DNA of 64,000 nt, taken from NCBI RefSeq assembly GCF_023712425.1, contig NZ_JAMAYG010000003.1:310001-374000 (forward strand), read 5' to 3'. The DNA is from Rothia sp. P100 (lineage in GTDB: Bacteria; Actinomycetota; Actinomycetes; Actinomycetales; Micrococcaceae). Under the pieces are notes generated by a model that worked only from the letters and a program-made list of their open reading frames with translations, made no database searches and was not told where the DNA came from. Shown piece by piece: positions 1 through 9,445 of the stretch. Each line of letters begins with the position of its first letter. The first letter of the stretch is position 1. The translations under genes and the position numbers were made by a program.

Positions 1-1044
1 GTCCGGGGTAAAGATCCAGGCCAGACCAAAACCAAGCGCCGGGCAGATGAGCGCGGTGAGCAGACCAAAGCCCAGACTCCACCGCACCAGGCGGTTTTTC
101 AACTGCACCACAGCGCTCCTACCCGCAGGGGTCGCAAGGTTCTGAGCGCCCATCTCCTTACCCAGAAGCGCCTGAGCGGCAATCGCCAGAGCATCCAGGG
201 CAAAGGCCAACAGGTTAAAGAAGCTCAAAGTCAGCTGGTAGGCGGCAAGGTTAGCCGGCCCCTGGGCGGTCACCACAAAAACAGTTGCCAGCAGGGCGAT
301 GCGCATCGACACTGCCCGTAGCATCAGCCATGACCCCACCTTAAAAACAGCCGCCAGGCCGGGGCCATCAGGTGCAAAACCTACCGCATAGGTGCGTACG
401 CCCACCACCACGCGAGCAGAAAGCAGCAGTGCCATACCCCACTGCACAGCTGCGGTAGCGATAGCAGACCCGGCAACACCCAGCCCCACCGGGTAGACCA
501 AGGCCCAGCTGAGCACCACGTTAACCGCAGCGCCGCCGGTGGCAACATAGAGAGGTGTTTTAGTGTCTTGAAAACCGCGCAAAGCGCCGGTTGCAGCCAA
601 AACCAGTAGCATGCCAGGTAGCCCCACCAGCGAGGGCAAGAGGTAGGCAAGCCCGTAGGTCAGCACATCCCCCTGGGCGCCCAGGGCTGTGAGGACGCCG
701 CGCGCACCCACCGCGAGCCCTGCGGCTATTAGAACACCCAAACCCAGCGCCACCCAAAGACCGTTACGGGCAGCGCGATAGGCACCCGACGCATCTCCAG
801 CACCGAAAGCGCGGGCTACGGCCGGAGTGGTGGAGTATGCAAGAAAAATCATCAGCCCCACCACAGTATGGGCCACAGTAGAGCCCAGTGTCAGCCCAGC
901 CAGCTGCAGACTGCCCAAATGACCCACAATGGCAGAGTCTGCCAAAACCAGCAACGGCTCAGCGATTAGGGCACCAAAAGCGGGAACCGCCAGCGCAAGG
1001 ATCTGGCGGTTCAAACTGGGGCGTGGTTCCGGTGTCTTAGACAT
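1..1044 (-). CDS. MATE family efflux transporter (C-terminus beyond window)
   Basis: The frame reads from an ATG at 1044 to the left window edge, so about 348 N-terminal residues are present. It begins MSKTPEPRP and then shows repeated hydrophobic helices. The first membrane segment contains AVPAFGALIAEPLLVLADS and is followed by IVGHLG, the usual opening of MATE/DinF-type exporters, which expel drugs or metabolites in exchange for Na+ or H+. The start overlaps the stop of the upstream GNAT gene (TAATG), so the two are probably translationally coupled. The substrate cannot be told. The family call is firm; the gene is cut only by the window. Confidence 0.88.
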   Translation of the reverse strand, partial: MSKTPEPRPSLNRQILALAVPAFGALIAEPLLVLADSAIVGHLGSLQLAGLTLGSTVAHTVVGLMIFLAYSTTPAVARAFGAGDASGAYRAARNGLWVALGLGVLIAAGLAVGARGVLTALGAQGDVLTYGLAYLLPSLVGLPGMLLVLAATGALRGFQDTKTPLYVATGGAAVNVVLSWALVYPVGLGVAGSAIATAAVQWGMALLLSARVVVGVRTYAVGFAPDGPGLAAVFKVGSWLMLRAVSMRIALLATVFVVTAQGPANLAAYQLTLSFFNLLAFALDALAIAAQALLGKEMGAQNLATPAGRSAVVQLKNRLVRWSLGFGLLTALICPALGFGLAWIFTPD

Positions 1045-1580
1045 TAGGCGCGTTTCATAATGTAGGTTTTTCTGCCGGCAAATTCATCGGTAGAGGCGAT
1101 TGCAAAACCCTCTTTTTCGTAAAAACGAATGGCTCGGGCATTAGTAGTGAGCACTTCAAGCTCAGCCGGGCCATCCGTAAGGACGCCCTTCATGAGTGCC
1201 TGTGCCACACCCGTACCAAAGGCCTCCGGCAAGAGGTAAAGGATCTCTAGTTTCTGTGTTTCGTAGGGCATGCAGGTAGCAAAAGCTAGCCCTAGGAGGG
1301 AACCAACCTCTGGCATGTCCAGGGAGGTGCCTCCATCGGTTCTTGCTGCCACTAGCGCTTTACGGCGCTGCCCCAGTTGGTTCTGCACATCCTGGGCCGT
1401 ATTGGGAGTTGATGCGAGCCATTCTGCAAAGGCTGCTGCCCGCACGGGCACCTGGGCCTCTTGCTGGGCAAAAGTATCGGCAGTAAAGTCATGGGCATAG
1501 GCCTTGCGCCAGGACACAATGCGCAGTTTCTCCCAGGCTAAAGCCTCATCTTCCCGCGGGGCGCGAACTTCAAAATCCAT
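1044..1580 (-). CDS. GNAT family N-acetyltransferase
   Basis: A 178-aa single-domain GNAT protein. The acetyl-CoA pyrophosphate loop is degenerate but recognisable at residues 121-134 (FGTGVAQALM), and the C-terminal motif NARAIRFYEKEGF (147-159) is the standard GNAT motif B. Proteins of this size transfer acetyl groups to small amines or protein N-termini; the substrate is unknown. It is the upstream partner of the MATE gene, with overlapping stop and start, which could mean modification plus export of one compound, but that is inference. Confidence 0.85.
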   Translation of the reverse strand: MDFEVRAPREDEALAWEKLRIVSWRKAYAHDFTADTFAQQEAQVPVRAAAFAEWLASTPNTAQDVQNQLGQRRKALVAARTDGGTSLDMPEVGSLLGLAFATCMPYETQKLEILYLLPEAFGTGVAQALMKGVLTDGPAELEVLTTNARAIRFYEKEGFAIASTDEFAGRKTYIMKRA

Positions 1581-1643
1581 AATCTTCCCTTAGCGCCACC
1601 TCAAATGTGCTAGCGAGGTCTAATCCAGTGGCGCACAGAAAAA

Positions 1644-2174
1644 TCATACAGCGCTAAGACGTAGATGATAGATAAAATCCTGCCCCAGCACGCCGGTTGT
1701 TAACTCAAATGTGCGGGTTCCCACTTTAATGAAGCCCATTTTTTCGTAAAATGCCTGCGCACGGTAGTTCTCTTGGTGGGTTCCAAGATGAATACCGTCG
1801 TAGCCAGCAGATTGAGCATCTTCTACCAGTTGCCCCATCAGCATCCCCGAAATGCCCACTCCTCGGGCGCCTGCCCCCACATAGAACTTACTGAGATAAG
1901 CCGCATTGCCAGCAACCTCGACCGGCTGAGGCTGCGCCGTATCTATCGCCGAGTAGGCAATGATTTGCCCCTCCGTATCAAGCACAAGATTAACCGTATA
2001 TACCCCGCTGGCAATAGCTTGCTCTAGCACCTCTTCACTCAGGTTCTCAGCGATAAAAGCTTCAACAGCCTCACGGGGCACCACGGCAGGGGCTGCGTCT
2101 GGGAAATTCTCGCCAGCAAAAACCGAGAGAGCTGCAGCGTCCGCCGGGGTAGCAGCGCGGAGGGTAAAACTCAT
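1644..2174 (-). CDS. GNAT family N-acetyltransferase
   Basis: A 176-aa GNAT protein with a better conserved acetyl-CoA loop (GARGVGISGML, residues 102-112) and the AQAFYEKMGF motif (139-148). It lies 63 bp upstream of the other GNAT gene and only 7 bp downstream of the S4-domain gene, so S4 protein, GNAT, GNAT and MATE are probably one minus-strand transcription unit. It is not a recent duplicate of its neighbour, because the N-terminal halves differ strongly. Substrate unknown. Confidence 0.85.
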   Translation of the reverse strand: MSFTLRAATPADAAALSVFAGENFPDAAPAVVPREAVEAFIAENLSEEVLEQAIASGVYTVNLVLDTEGQIIAYSAIDTAQPQPVEVAGNAAYLSKFYVGAGARGVGISGMLMGQLVEDAQSAGYDGIHLGTHQENYRAQAFYEKMGFIKVGTRTFELTTGVLGQDFIYHLRLSAV

Positions 2175-2181
2175 GGGGAGG

Positions 2182-2586
2182 CTATTCTTTCTCGTAACCG
2201 CGCAAGCGGTTCAGAGCGCGGCGTTCGTCCTTAGTGGGTCTGCCCGAACCTCGTTCACGGCGTGGCATAACCCCGGAGCTCAGGTAGGCGGGTTTGGGTC
2301 CAGAGATATCCTCATAGCAAGTCACTGCCACCGGTGCACCCACTCGCTTGGCCAGGGTTTTCTTGACCACGAAGGTGCGCTCCCACCCCGGGTAGCGCAC
2401 CTTGACCACGTCCCCTGGCTTTACCTTTTGGGAGGGCTTGGGGTGGGAATCATTGAGCCGCACGTGCCCCGCCTTAACCTCATCGGACGCCAGCCCGCGG
2501 GTCTTGAAGATGCGCACAGCCCAGAGCCAGGCGTCAATCCGCACGGGAGCCTGAGGTAACTGGGTGCTGGCATCTGGGTGAGTCAT
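2182..2586 (-). CDS. S4-domain RNA-binding protein (Hsp15-like)
   Basis: A 134-aa basic protein. Residues about 16-75 form an S4 RNA-binding fold (VRIDAWLWAVRIFKTR, then VKAGHVRLND and PGDVVKVRYPG), followed by a basic tail with RRERGSGRPTKDERR. Hsp15-type proteins bind the 50S subunit carrying stalled peptidyl-tRNA; that role is known for the E. coli protein and only inferred here. It is probably the first gene of the unit running to the MATE exporter. Confidence 0.85.
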   Translation of the reverse strand: MTHPDASTQLPQAPVRIDAWLWAVRIFKTRGLASDEVKAGHVRLNDSHPKPSQKVKPGDVVKVRYPGWERTFVVKKTLAKRVGAPVAVTCYEDISGPKPAYLSSGVMPRRERGSGRPTKDERRALNRLRGYEKE

Positions 2587-2636
2587 GCTCTCAAGGTTAC
2601 CTAAAACAGGTGCCTAGATTGAAGTCAGCGTAGAGC

Positions 2637-3368
2637 TTAGACCACGCCGGTGGCACCCAGTAGGGATCCCACCGCGAAGGTCACTACCAGAGCCAGCGCA
2701 CCGCCAATCACCACGCGAGTTGCAGCACGAATGTAGTGCGGGGAGCCTCCCCACTTGGCGCCCAGGGCACCCGTAATAGCAAGGGCAACCAGCACACCGG
2801 CGAAGGTTGCAGGGATACGAATTGATACTGGCAGGAGGAGGATGAGCAGGGTGGGTAGAAGCGCGCCCACCAGGAAGGCACCGGCCGAAGCGAAGGCTGC
2901 GGTCCAGGGCGAGACGCTTTCTTCTTCGTCAAGACCTAACTCAAAGTGGAGGTGGGTACCCAGAGCATCCTTCTCGGTCATGTCAATAGCCGCTTTGCGG
3001 GCAGTATCGGGGGCGATGCCGCGGTCCATGAGAATCTGAGTCAGTTCGTCCAACTCTTCTTCAGGCATGTCGCGGAGTTCAGCTTTTTCTTTAGCAACCA
3101 GTGCCTTTTGGCTGTCCACCTGGGAGGATACTGAGACATATTCCCCCAGCGCCATAGAAATAGCGCCGCCTACCACGGCAGCAGCAGCCGCAAGCCCAAT
3201 GGTGGGTGTTGAGGTGGTAGCACCTGCTACACCAACCACGGTGGCGGCTACAGAAACGATGCCGTCATTGGCGCCCAGGACGGCGGCACGCAGGCGGTTG
3301 AGTTTCTCCTGATAGGTGCCCATGTCATGAGCTTCTGAGACGTGCGGGGTGAATTCTTGTGTGGTCAT
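2637..3368 (-). CDS. VIT1/CCC1 family transporter (iron/manganese type)
   Basis: From the ATG at 3368 the protein has 243 residues (MTTQEFTPHV). A longer frame to 3524 is open but its extra N-terminus looks non-coding. The signature LRAAVLGANDGIVSVAATVVG is followed by GAISMALGEYVSVSSQ, a charged cytosolic stretch with acidic residues (metal-binding in this family), then three hydrophobic segments. VIT1/CCC1 proteins move Fe2+ or Mn2+ out of the cytosol. The gene stands alone; 3369-3653 upstream shows nothing I recognise. Confidence 0.88.
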   Translation of the reverse strand: MTTQEFTPHVSEAHDMGTYQEKLNRLRAAVLGANDGIVSVAATVVGVAGATTSTPTIGLAAAAAVVGGAISMALGEYVSVSSQVDSQKALVAKEKAELRDMPEEELDELTQILMDRGIAPDTARKAAIDMTEKDALGTHLHFELGLDEEESVSPWTAAFASAGAFLVGALLPTLLILLLPVSIRIPATFAGVLVALAITGALGAKWGGSPHYIRAATRVVIGGALALVVTFAVGSLLGATGVV

Positions 3369-3653
3369 ACGTCGACTGTACTCTGGCGTCCTACCAGCTT
3401 CTAGCAAGTGCACAGTCATCACCCATTCGGTAGCTCTTAACCACCGAGTTAGTAAGGGCAAACTATCCTTGCCACCAGTGCCACCAAAGGAGCCAAATGC
3501 GCTACTTTTTACGCATACCCGCATAGATGAGGGGTTTCGCTACCTCAACCAAAAGGTAGACCGCCAACCCTCACCGAATGAGACGGTGTGACTACTCAAT
3601 GGTTGGGGCTGAAGCAGGGAGAGCCTAGATGAAGACGCACTGGGCATCTCTCT

Positions 3654-4616
3654 TTAGTGCAGGTAGCGGCGTACCCAGTGACCCAGCTGGCTGTAGGCGT
3701 CCGACCGGACGGCCGGGGGTGAGAGGAAAATATCGTGCACCGCCCCTTCAATCACCAGGCTGGTAACCTGCCTACCCAGCACCGGAGCCCACCGACGAAT
3801 GTGTTGCACGTTGAGCACCGCGTCGAAGTCATGTTTCTGAGTGCGCGTCTTCATGCGCCCCGACCGTGCTGAACTCATCACAAGCACCGGCACACGCACG
3901 TCCAGACCGCGGTGGAGCTGACGCTGCGCCCGGCGGATGGCCGCCAACCAGCCAGCGTAAATAGGTGGGAAGTCAAAGGTCTTCCAGGTCTCGTCAAAGC
4001 TCCACTCCCCACCAAATTTTTGGTGCAGGCTCTCAGCGGCCGGATCATTTTTAGCCGGTTGGACGATGGCCCGCGGCTTAACGCGCGCCAGGGCAGAAAC
4101 CCCGGCGGTCAGTGCCACTCGGACTAGCGGCGGGTCAAAGTGATCCAGCCACGGTGAATTGAGAATCAGAGCGGTCAACTCAGCAGGCTGGGTGCGGCGC
4201 GCCCAGAGGGGAGCAATGAGGCCGCCGGTGGAGTGCGCCATCAGCACCACCTTCCGATGCCCGTCCCGCCCGGCGATGAGTTGCCAGGCACGGTTGATCT
4301 CTAGGTCGTAGTCAGCTAGGTCTTCGGTGTAGTAAAAAGTTTGACCATCGGTGTGAGAACGCCCGTATTTTCGGAGGTCAAGGGCGTAGAAATCGTACCC
4401 CTGGGCTGCCCACCAGTCGCCGAGTTCGCGCTGAAAGAAGTAGTCCACGAAGCCGTGGAGGTAGAGCACAGCACCTCGGGGCTTGCCGTCGGTAGCCGAG
4501 GCTACAGTGTTCTCAGCGGGACGACGCACTAGGGTTGCGGTGAGGGCCCCTTCGGCGTCAGCACCCAAATCTAGGGTTTCTCGGGTGTAGGGGGAGCCTA
4601 GGATATCTTCGGTCAT
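3654..4616 (-). CDS. alpha/beta hydrolase (S33/lysophospholipase-like)
   Basis: A 320-aa serine hydrolase. The oxyanion region is LYLHGF (51-56), the nucleophile elbow is AHSTGG with Ser129, and a likely catalytic His294 lies in EGAVHDIFLS. There is no signal peptide, so it is cytosolic. The arrangement fits the serine aminopeptidase S33/monoacylglycerol-lipase-like group; the true substrate (lipid ester or peptide) cannot be told. Transcribed divergently from the decarboxylase at 4792. Confidence 0.85.
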   Translation of the reverse strand: MTEDILGSPYTRETLDLGADAEGALTATLVRRPAENTVASATDGKPRGAVLYLHGFVDYFFQRELGDWWAAQGYDFYALDLRKYGRSHTDGQTFYYTEDLADYDLEINRAWQLIAGRDGHRKVVLMAHSTGGLIAPLWARRTQPAELTALILNSPWLDHFDPPLVRVALTAGVSALARVKPRAIVQPAKNDPAAESLHQKFGGEWSFDETWKTFDFPPIYAGWLAAIRRAQRQLHRGLDVRVPVLVMSSARSGRMKTRTQKHDFDAVLNVQHIRRWAPVLGRQVTSLVIEGAVHDIFLSPPAVRSDAYSQLGHWVRRYLH

Positions 4617-4791
4617 ATCACCACTCTACTATCGGGGCACCTTGAGTTTCATCGGCACACCCCTCGTCATCACCACATGGAACCCAGACTGCCCAAAAAT
4701 CGGCGCCGGTAACGTATGCTTTTTTCAACTACCTTTTGAGGCCCGTATCACCCCGTCGGGCTTTCCCCTTACCTCTTGAAAGGCCACCACC

Positions 4792-6447
4792 ATGACCTAC
4801 ACCGTAAGTGACTACCTGCTTGATCGCCTGAATGAGCTGGGCCTGCGCGACCTTTTTGGCGTACCTGGCGACTTTAACCTGCAGTTCCTGGACCATGTGA
4901 TTGAGCATGAGGGTATCGTATGGGTGGGCAATGCTAACGAGCTAAATGCTGGTTATGCAGCGGATGGTTATGCACGTGTGAACGGCATCGGTGCCCTGGT
5001 CACTACCTACGGTGTGGGTGAGCTTTCTGCTATCAATGCCACCGCTGGTTCTTACGCTGAGCAGGTGCCGGTTCTGCACATTGTGGGCGCTCCTTCTAAG
5101 GACGCCCAGGCAGCGCACCTGACCATGCACCATACCCTGGGAGATGGGGATTTCACCCACTTCATTCGTATGGCATCTGAGGTTTCCTGCACGGTGGCTG
5201 ACCTAGAGCATGCCACCGCCGTCAGCGAGATTGATCGTGTGCTACGCGAGATGATGATCCATAAGCGTCCCGGCTACATCCTTTTGGCTACCGATGTGGC
5301 GCGCGTGGAGGTTGATCCCCCTGCGGCGCCGCTGAATGTTCCTGCTAAGCTTTCCTCCCCCGGTGCCCGCGAATCCTTCCGCAAAGATCTCACCACCTTA
5401 CTTGCCGGCAAGAAAACCACCGTACTGGCTGACCTTTTGGTGCACCGCATGGGCGCACAGAGCAACCTGACCGAGATGCTGGACGCCACCGGCCTACCCT
5501 ACGCCACCCTCATGTGGGGTAAGACCCTAGTCGATGAGTCCAAGCCCGAGTTCGCTGGCATCTACGCCGGGGTGGTCTCTAACGAGCGCACCAAAAAGGC
5601 TGTGGAGGACGCTGAGATTCTCATTTGCGCCGGTGTTACCTTTACCGACACCACCACCGCCGGGTTCTCACAGAACCTTCCAGAGCACACCGTCTTCCTG
5701 GACGCTCAGACTGCCCGCCTTGGCCGCAAAACCTACGCACCTCTCACCCTGGATACCTCCCTGGATATCGTGCGGGAAGTTGCCCTTGAAGTCGGCGCCC
5801 TGCCCCAGGACCTGCTGCCCTGGGAGGAAGAAGACCATGCTGACATCGATATGGACGCCCCTCTCACCCAGGACGTTCTCTGGTCGCTGCTCTCCCGCGA
5901 GCTAACACCCGGCAATATTGTGGTGGCAGACCAGGGCACCTCATTCTTCGGTATGGCATCACGCCGCTTCCCAGAACGCTCCATGTTCATCGGTCAGCCC
6001 CTGTGGGGCTCTATTGGCTACACCCTGCCCGCCATGATGGGCGCCGCTATTGCTGATAGGGACGCCCGCGGCGTGCTGCTGATCGGTGACGGTTCAGCAC
6101 AGCTGACCATCCAAGAGTTGGGCACCATGCTGGAGCAGAAAATTAACCCCGTGGTTGTGCTCATCAACAACGATGGCTACACGGTAGAGCGCGCCATCCA
6201 CGGCGCCGCCCAGCCCTACAACGATATCCGCACCTACAACTGGCAGCTGCTCCCCGCCGCCCTGGGTGCCCGTGAGGACGAAGTGCTGATGTTGCGCGTC
6301 AACACTGCCACCGAGCTGGTGAACGCTGCCCGCCTTACCCAGCAGACCCGTGACCGCCTGGTCTTTATGGAAATCATGATGGATAAGGACGACGTGCCCG
6401 CCCTGCTCGCGGACGTCGCCTCAGCCCTGACCCGCGCTAATTCCTAG
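4792..6447 (+). CDS. TPP-dependent 2-keto acid decarboxylase (indolepyruvate/pyruvate decarboxylase family)
   Basis: A 551-aa enzyme that removes CO2 from a 2-keto acid to give an aldehyde. Active-site residues match the numbering known for Zymomonas pyruvate decarboxylase: Asp27 in GVPGDFN, Glu50 in NANELNAGYAADGYAR, His113-His114 in MHHTLGDGDF. The TPP/Mg motif starts with GDGSAQ near residue 433 and ends at NNDGYTVER near 467. The ATG follows a GAAAGG ribosome site. The substrate could be pyruvate, phenylpyruvate, indolepyruvate or a branched-chain keto acid. An aldehyde dehydrogenase lies just downstream in the opposite direction, and a paralog lies at 38728. Confidence 0.9.
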   Translation: MTYTVSDYLLDRLNELGLRDLFGVPGDFNLQFLDHVIEHEGIVWVGNANELNAGYAADGYARVNGIGALVTTYGVGELSAINATAGSYAEQVPVLHIVGAPSKDAQAAHLTMHHTLGDGDFTHFIRMASEVSCTVADLEHATAVSEIDRVLREMMIHKRPGYILLATDVARVEVDPPAAPLNVPAKLSSPGARESFRKDLTTLLAGKKTTVLADLLVHRMGAQSNLTEMLDATGLPYATLMWGKTLVDESKPEFAGIYAGVVSNERTKKAVEDAEILICAGVTFTDTTTAGFSQNLPEHTVFLDAQTARLGRKTYAPLTLDTSLDIVREVALEVGALPQDLLPWEEEDHADIDMDAPLTQDVLWSLLSRELTPGNIVVADQGTSFFGMASRRFPERSMFIGQPLWGSIGYTLPAMMGAAIADRDARGVLLIGDGSAQLTIQELGTMLEQKINPVVVLINNDGYTVERAIHGAAQPYNDIRTYNWQLLPAALGAREDEVLMLRVNTATELVNAARLTQQTRDRLVFMEIMMDKDDVPALLADVASALTRANS

Positions 6448-6537
6448 CGGTGATCTACCTACGGCCGGAGCCCCTGCCGCAGAGGCCTTACTCGTACCCG
6501 AATTTATCAGGTCTTCCCAAGATGGGCCCATAAAACA

Positions 6538-6574
6538 CCCTGGGCCTCATCTCAGCTAGAGATGAGACCCAGGG
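6538..6574. terminator. bidirectional terminator between decarboxylase and aldehyde dehydrogenase genes
   Basis: Inverted repeat with arms CCCTGGGCCTCATCT (6538-6552) and AGATGAGACCCAGGG (6560-6574), one mismatch and a 7-nt loop. It lies between two convergent genes, so it probably ends both transcripts. Confidence 0.8.
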
Positions 6575-6593
6575 CTGCTTATGTAACTAGGGG

Positions 6594-7979
6594 CTAGGCC
6601 ACGTAGTAGAGACGCTTGTTGACGAACTCATCCATGCCGTAGGGGCCCAGCTCACGGCCGTAGCCAGAGCGCTTGACGCCGCCAAAGGGAATCTCGGCAC
6701 CTTCACCCGCAGGGGTATTTACGTTAGCCATACCCACCTCAAGCTGGCGGGCAACAGCAGCTGCGCGGGCTTCATCCTGACTAAAGACTGCACCACCCAG
6801 GCCGTACTGGGAATCGTTGGCAAGGGCGATCGCCTCTTCTTCGCTAGCTACCTTGTAGACAGTAGCTACCGGGCCAAAGAGCTCCTCGTAGTATATTTCT
6901 GATCCAACCGGAACATTAGTGAGTACGGCGGGGCTGATGTAGGAAGATGCCTCATCGAGTAGCTGCCCACCGGCGTGTAGGGTTGCCCCTGCCTCGACGG
7001 CGCGGTCCAGCTGCTTTTTCAGACCCTCAGCGGCAGTGCGGGATGAGAGCGGGGTGAAGGTTCCTTCACCAGCTTCTTCAGGTTTGGCGGGCTTCATGCC
7101 CTCTGCCAGAGTCACCAGGTGCGCCACGAAGTCCTCGTAGATGTCTTCCATGATGATCATGCGCTTGTTGGAATTACAAGCCTGACCGGTGTTGTACATA
7201 CGGGTGCCCCATGCCAGCTCAGCGGCAGCTTTCACGTCATCGGTATCTAGCACGATGTAGGGGTCCGAGCCACCCAGCTCCAGCACAGCCTTCTTGAGGT
7301 TCTTACCCGCGATGGCAGCAACGGCTGCACCGGCACGTTCTGAACCGGTCAATGAAACGCCCTGCAGGTGCTTGTGCTCGATGACCTTCTCAATCTGCTC
7401 ATGGGTCGCGAAGACGGTGTTGTAAACGCCCTCGGGCAGACCGGCGTCCTCCATAATCTGCTGGATAGCCAGGGCAGAGCGGGGGCAAATTTCGGCGTGC
7501 TTGAGCACGATGGTGTTACCCAACATGAGGTTGGGGGCAGCAAAGCGGGCCACCTGATAGTAGGGGAAGTTCCAAGGCATGATGCCCAGCAGAACGCCCA
7601 GTGGCAGACGCTGGATGTGCGCGGTTCCGCCTTCGCTGGGAATTTTTTCATCGGCAGCAAAGCGGGGGCCGTTGGTAGCGTAGTAGTCGAAGATAGCGCT
7701 GCTAAATTCAACCTCTTCTACACCTTCAGAGAGGGGCTTGCCCATTTCGGTGGAGATAATCTGCGCCAGCTCATCCTTGCGCTCTTCAAACAGCTCGGCG
7801 ATACGGTGCACAACCTTGGCACGTTCTTCAATGGGGGTCGCTCGCCAGCTGATAAAAGCTGCGTGGGCGGTATCCACGGCTTCTAGCGCCTGGGCGTCGG
7901 TGGTGCTCTCGAAAGTTTCTTCAACCTTGCCGGTGACAGGGTTTTCTACACGATAGTTAGGGGTAGACACGGTGCTCAC
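6594..7979 (-). CDS. NAD(P)-dependent aldehyde dehydrogenase, GabD1/Sad type
   Basis: A 461-aa aldehyde dehydrogenase. It has the VLELGGSDPYIVLD glutamate region (near residue 238), the catalytic cysteine in NTGQACNSNKR (near 271) and the C-terminal PFGGVKRSGYGRELG. Short length and the opening YRVENPVTGKVEETF resemble the GabD1/YneI group, which oxidises succinate semialdehyde. It follows gabT by 29 bp, so it is in the GABA operon. With a second semialdehyde dehydrogenase in the operon, one may serve 4-aminobutanal from putrescine oxidase and the other succinate semialdehyde; which is which cannot be decided by eye. Confidence 0.85.
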   Translation of the reverse strand: MSTVSTPNYRVENPVTGKVEETFESTTDAQALEAVDTAHAAFISWRATPIEERAKVVHRIAELFEERKDELAQIISTEMGKPLSEGVEEVEFSSAIFDYYATNGPRFAADEKIPSEGGTAHIQRLPLGVLLGIMPWNFPYYQVARFAAPNLMLGNTIVLKHAEICPRSALAIQQIMEDAGLPEGVYNTVFATHEQIEKVIEHKHLQGVSLTGSERAGAAVAAIAGKNLKKAVLELGGSDPYIVLDTDDVKAAAELAWGTRMYNTGQACNSNKRMIIMEDIYEDFVAHLVTLAEGMKPAKPEEAGEGTFTPLSSRTAAEGLKKQLDRAVEAGATLHAGGQLLDEASSYISPAVLTNVPVGSEIYYEELFGPVATVYKVASEEEAIALANDSQYGLGGAVFSQDEARAAAVARQLEVGMANVNTPAGEGAEIPFGGVKRSGYGRELGPYGMDEFVNKRLYYVA

Positions 7980-8008
7980 TCCTTACAGTGGGGTGGTCTT
8001 AGTGGAGG

Positions 8009-9352
8009 TTAGCCAGCGACAGCGCGGATTTCTTCAATGAAGATATCCAGTGCCTGATTCAGCAGGTCATCGCTGATGGTCAGAGGAGGTAGCAGGCGCA
8101 CTACGTTGCCGTAGGTGCCGCAGGTAAGAATGAGGACGCCGCGCTCAGCGCAGGCGGCAGCAATCTGCTTGGCTGCGGTGGGGTGGGGGGTCTTTGAGTC
8201 GGAGTCAGACACAAATTCCACGGCGAACATGGCTCCGCGCCCGCGGATTTCACCCACGACGTCCAGCTCTTCTACGAGGGAGCCCAGCTTTTCGCGGGCG
8301 GTTTCTTCGATATGGCGGGCACGGGCTGATAGATCCCATTCCTCCATGGTTTCGATGGTAGCCAAGGCAGCGGCGCAGGCAACAGGGTTACCGCCGTAAG
8401 TTCCGCCCAGACCACCGGGCTGAACCTTATCGAAGAGTTCAGCGCGGCCAGTAACAGCTGACAGCGGCATACCGCCGGCAATGCCCTTAGCGGTGGTAAT
8501 CAGGTCAGGTTCAATACCCTCATGGTCGGAGGCAAACCAGCTGCCGGTGCGGCAGAAACCTGCCTGAACTTCGTCCGCAATAAAGACGATGCCCTTTTCG
8601 CGGGCCCAGGTAACCAGCTCGGGCAGGAAACCCTCAGCGGGCACAATGAAGCCACCTTCACCCTGTATGGGTTCAATCAGAATAGCGGCAACGTAGTCAG
8701 CACCGATCTGCTTCTCAATCATTTCGATGACGCGGTTAGCTGCCTCTTTGCCGCCCAGCTCGCCGTCACGGTAGGGGTAGCTCATGGGTGCGCGGTAGAC
8801 CTCGGGGGCAAAGGGGCCAAAACCCTGCTTGTAGGGGGCAGCCTTAGCGGTCAGTGCCATGGTCAGGTTGGTGCGGCCGTGGTAGGCATGATCGAAGACC
8901 ACCACCGCGTTGCGGCCGGTAGCGGCGCGGGCAATCTTCACGGCGTTCTCAACGGCCTCAGCGCCGGAGTTGAAGAGCACGCTGCGCTTGTCAAAGTCAC
9001 CGGGGGTCAGCTCGTTGAGCTTTTCAGCCACGGCAACATAGCCCTCGTAGGGGGTCACCATGAAGCAGGTGTGGGTGAAGTGGGTGGCGGCTTCCTGAAC
9101 AGCAGCGACAACCTTGGGGGCTGATGCGCCCACGGAGGTTACAGCAATACCTGAGCCAAGGTCGGCAAAGGAGTTGCCATCAACATCCACAATCACACCG
9201 CCGTCTGCATCTGCTGCGTAGACGGGCAGGGTGGAGGCGACACCGCCGGGTACGTTAGCGGTGCGGCGAGCTGCTAGTTCTTCGGAGCGGGGGCCGGGAA
9301 CGGCACCTTTGAGGCGGATTTCCTGGGGCAGGCGGTAGGTGATGTCAGACAT
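8009..9352 (-). CDS. gabT: 4-aminobutyrate-2-oxoglutarate aminotransferase
   Basis: A 447-aa class III PLP aminotransferase. Visible motifs are NSGAEAVENAVKIAR (cofactor phosphate binding), FDHAYHGRTNLTMALT, ADEVQAGFCRTG and the PLP lysine in TTAKGIAGGMPLS near residue 288. It moves the amino group of GABA to 2-oxoglutarate, giving succinate semialdehyde and glutamate. It sits between two aldehyde dehydrogenases, 93 bp after one and 29 bp before the other. The context of permease, dehydrogenases and nearby putrescine oxidase supports GabT over acetylornithine or ornithine transaminases of the same class. Confidence 0.92.
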   Translation of the reverse strand: MSDITYRLPQEIRLKGAVPGPRSEELAARRTANVPGGVASTLPVYAADADGGVIVDVDGNSFADLGSGIAVTSVGASAPKVVAAVQEAATHFTHTCFMVTPYEGYVAVAEKLNELTPGDFDKRSVLFNSGAEAVENAVKIARAATGRNAVVVFDHAYHGRTNLTMALTAKAAPYKQGFGPFAPEVYRAPMSYPYRDGELGGKEAANRVIEMIEKQIGADYVAAILIEPIQGEGGFIVPAEGFLPELVTWAREKGIVFIADEVQAGFCRTGSWFASDHEGIEPDLITTAKGIAGGMPLSAVTGRAELFDKVQPGGLGGTYGGNPVACAAALATIETMEEWDLSARARHIEETAREKLGSLVEELDVVGEIRGRGAMFAVEFVSDSDSKTPHPTAAKQIAAACAERGVLILTCGTYGNVVRLLPPLTISDDLLNQALDIFIEEIRAVAG

Positions 9353-9386
9353 TTTTCTCTCAAAGATTAGGAGTGGACGGGGGCGA

Positions 9387-9427
9387 GACGGTGCCCGGAC
9401 GCCGGGGTGCGGCCCCCGGGCGCCGTC
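9387..9427. repeat. GC-rich intercistronic hairpin between aldehyde dehydrogenase and gabT
   Basis: The outer arms GACGGTGCCCGG (from 9387) and CCGGGCGCCGTC (to 9427) pair with one G-T wobble, and the inner part is also G/C palindromic. It lies in the 93-bp gap within an operon and is followed by no T-run, so it is more likely an mRNA-processing or stability element than a full terminator. Only the hairpin is seen. Confidence 0.5.
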
Positions 9428-9445
9428 AGAGGTTAGATGTGTAGC

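Noticed and set aside
1960-2559. 199-codon plus-strand frame across the GNAT and S4 genes
   Set aside because: Opposite to two well-recognised genes and without protein-like features.
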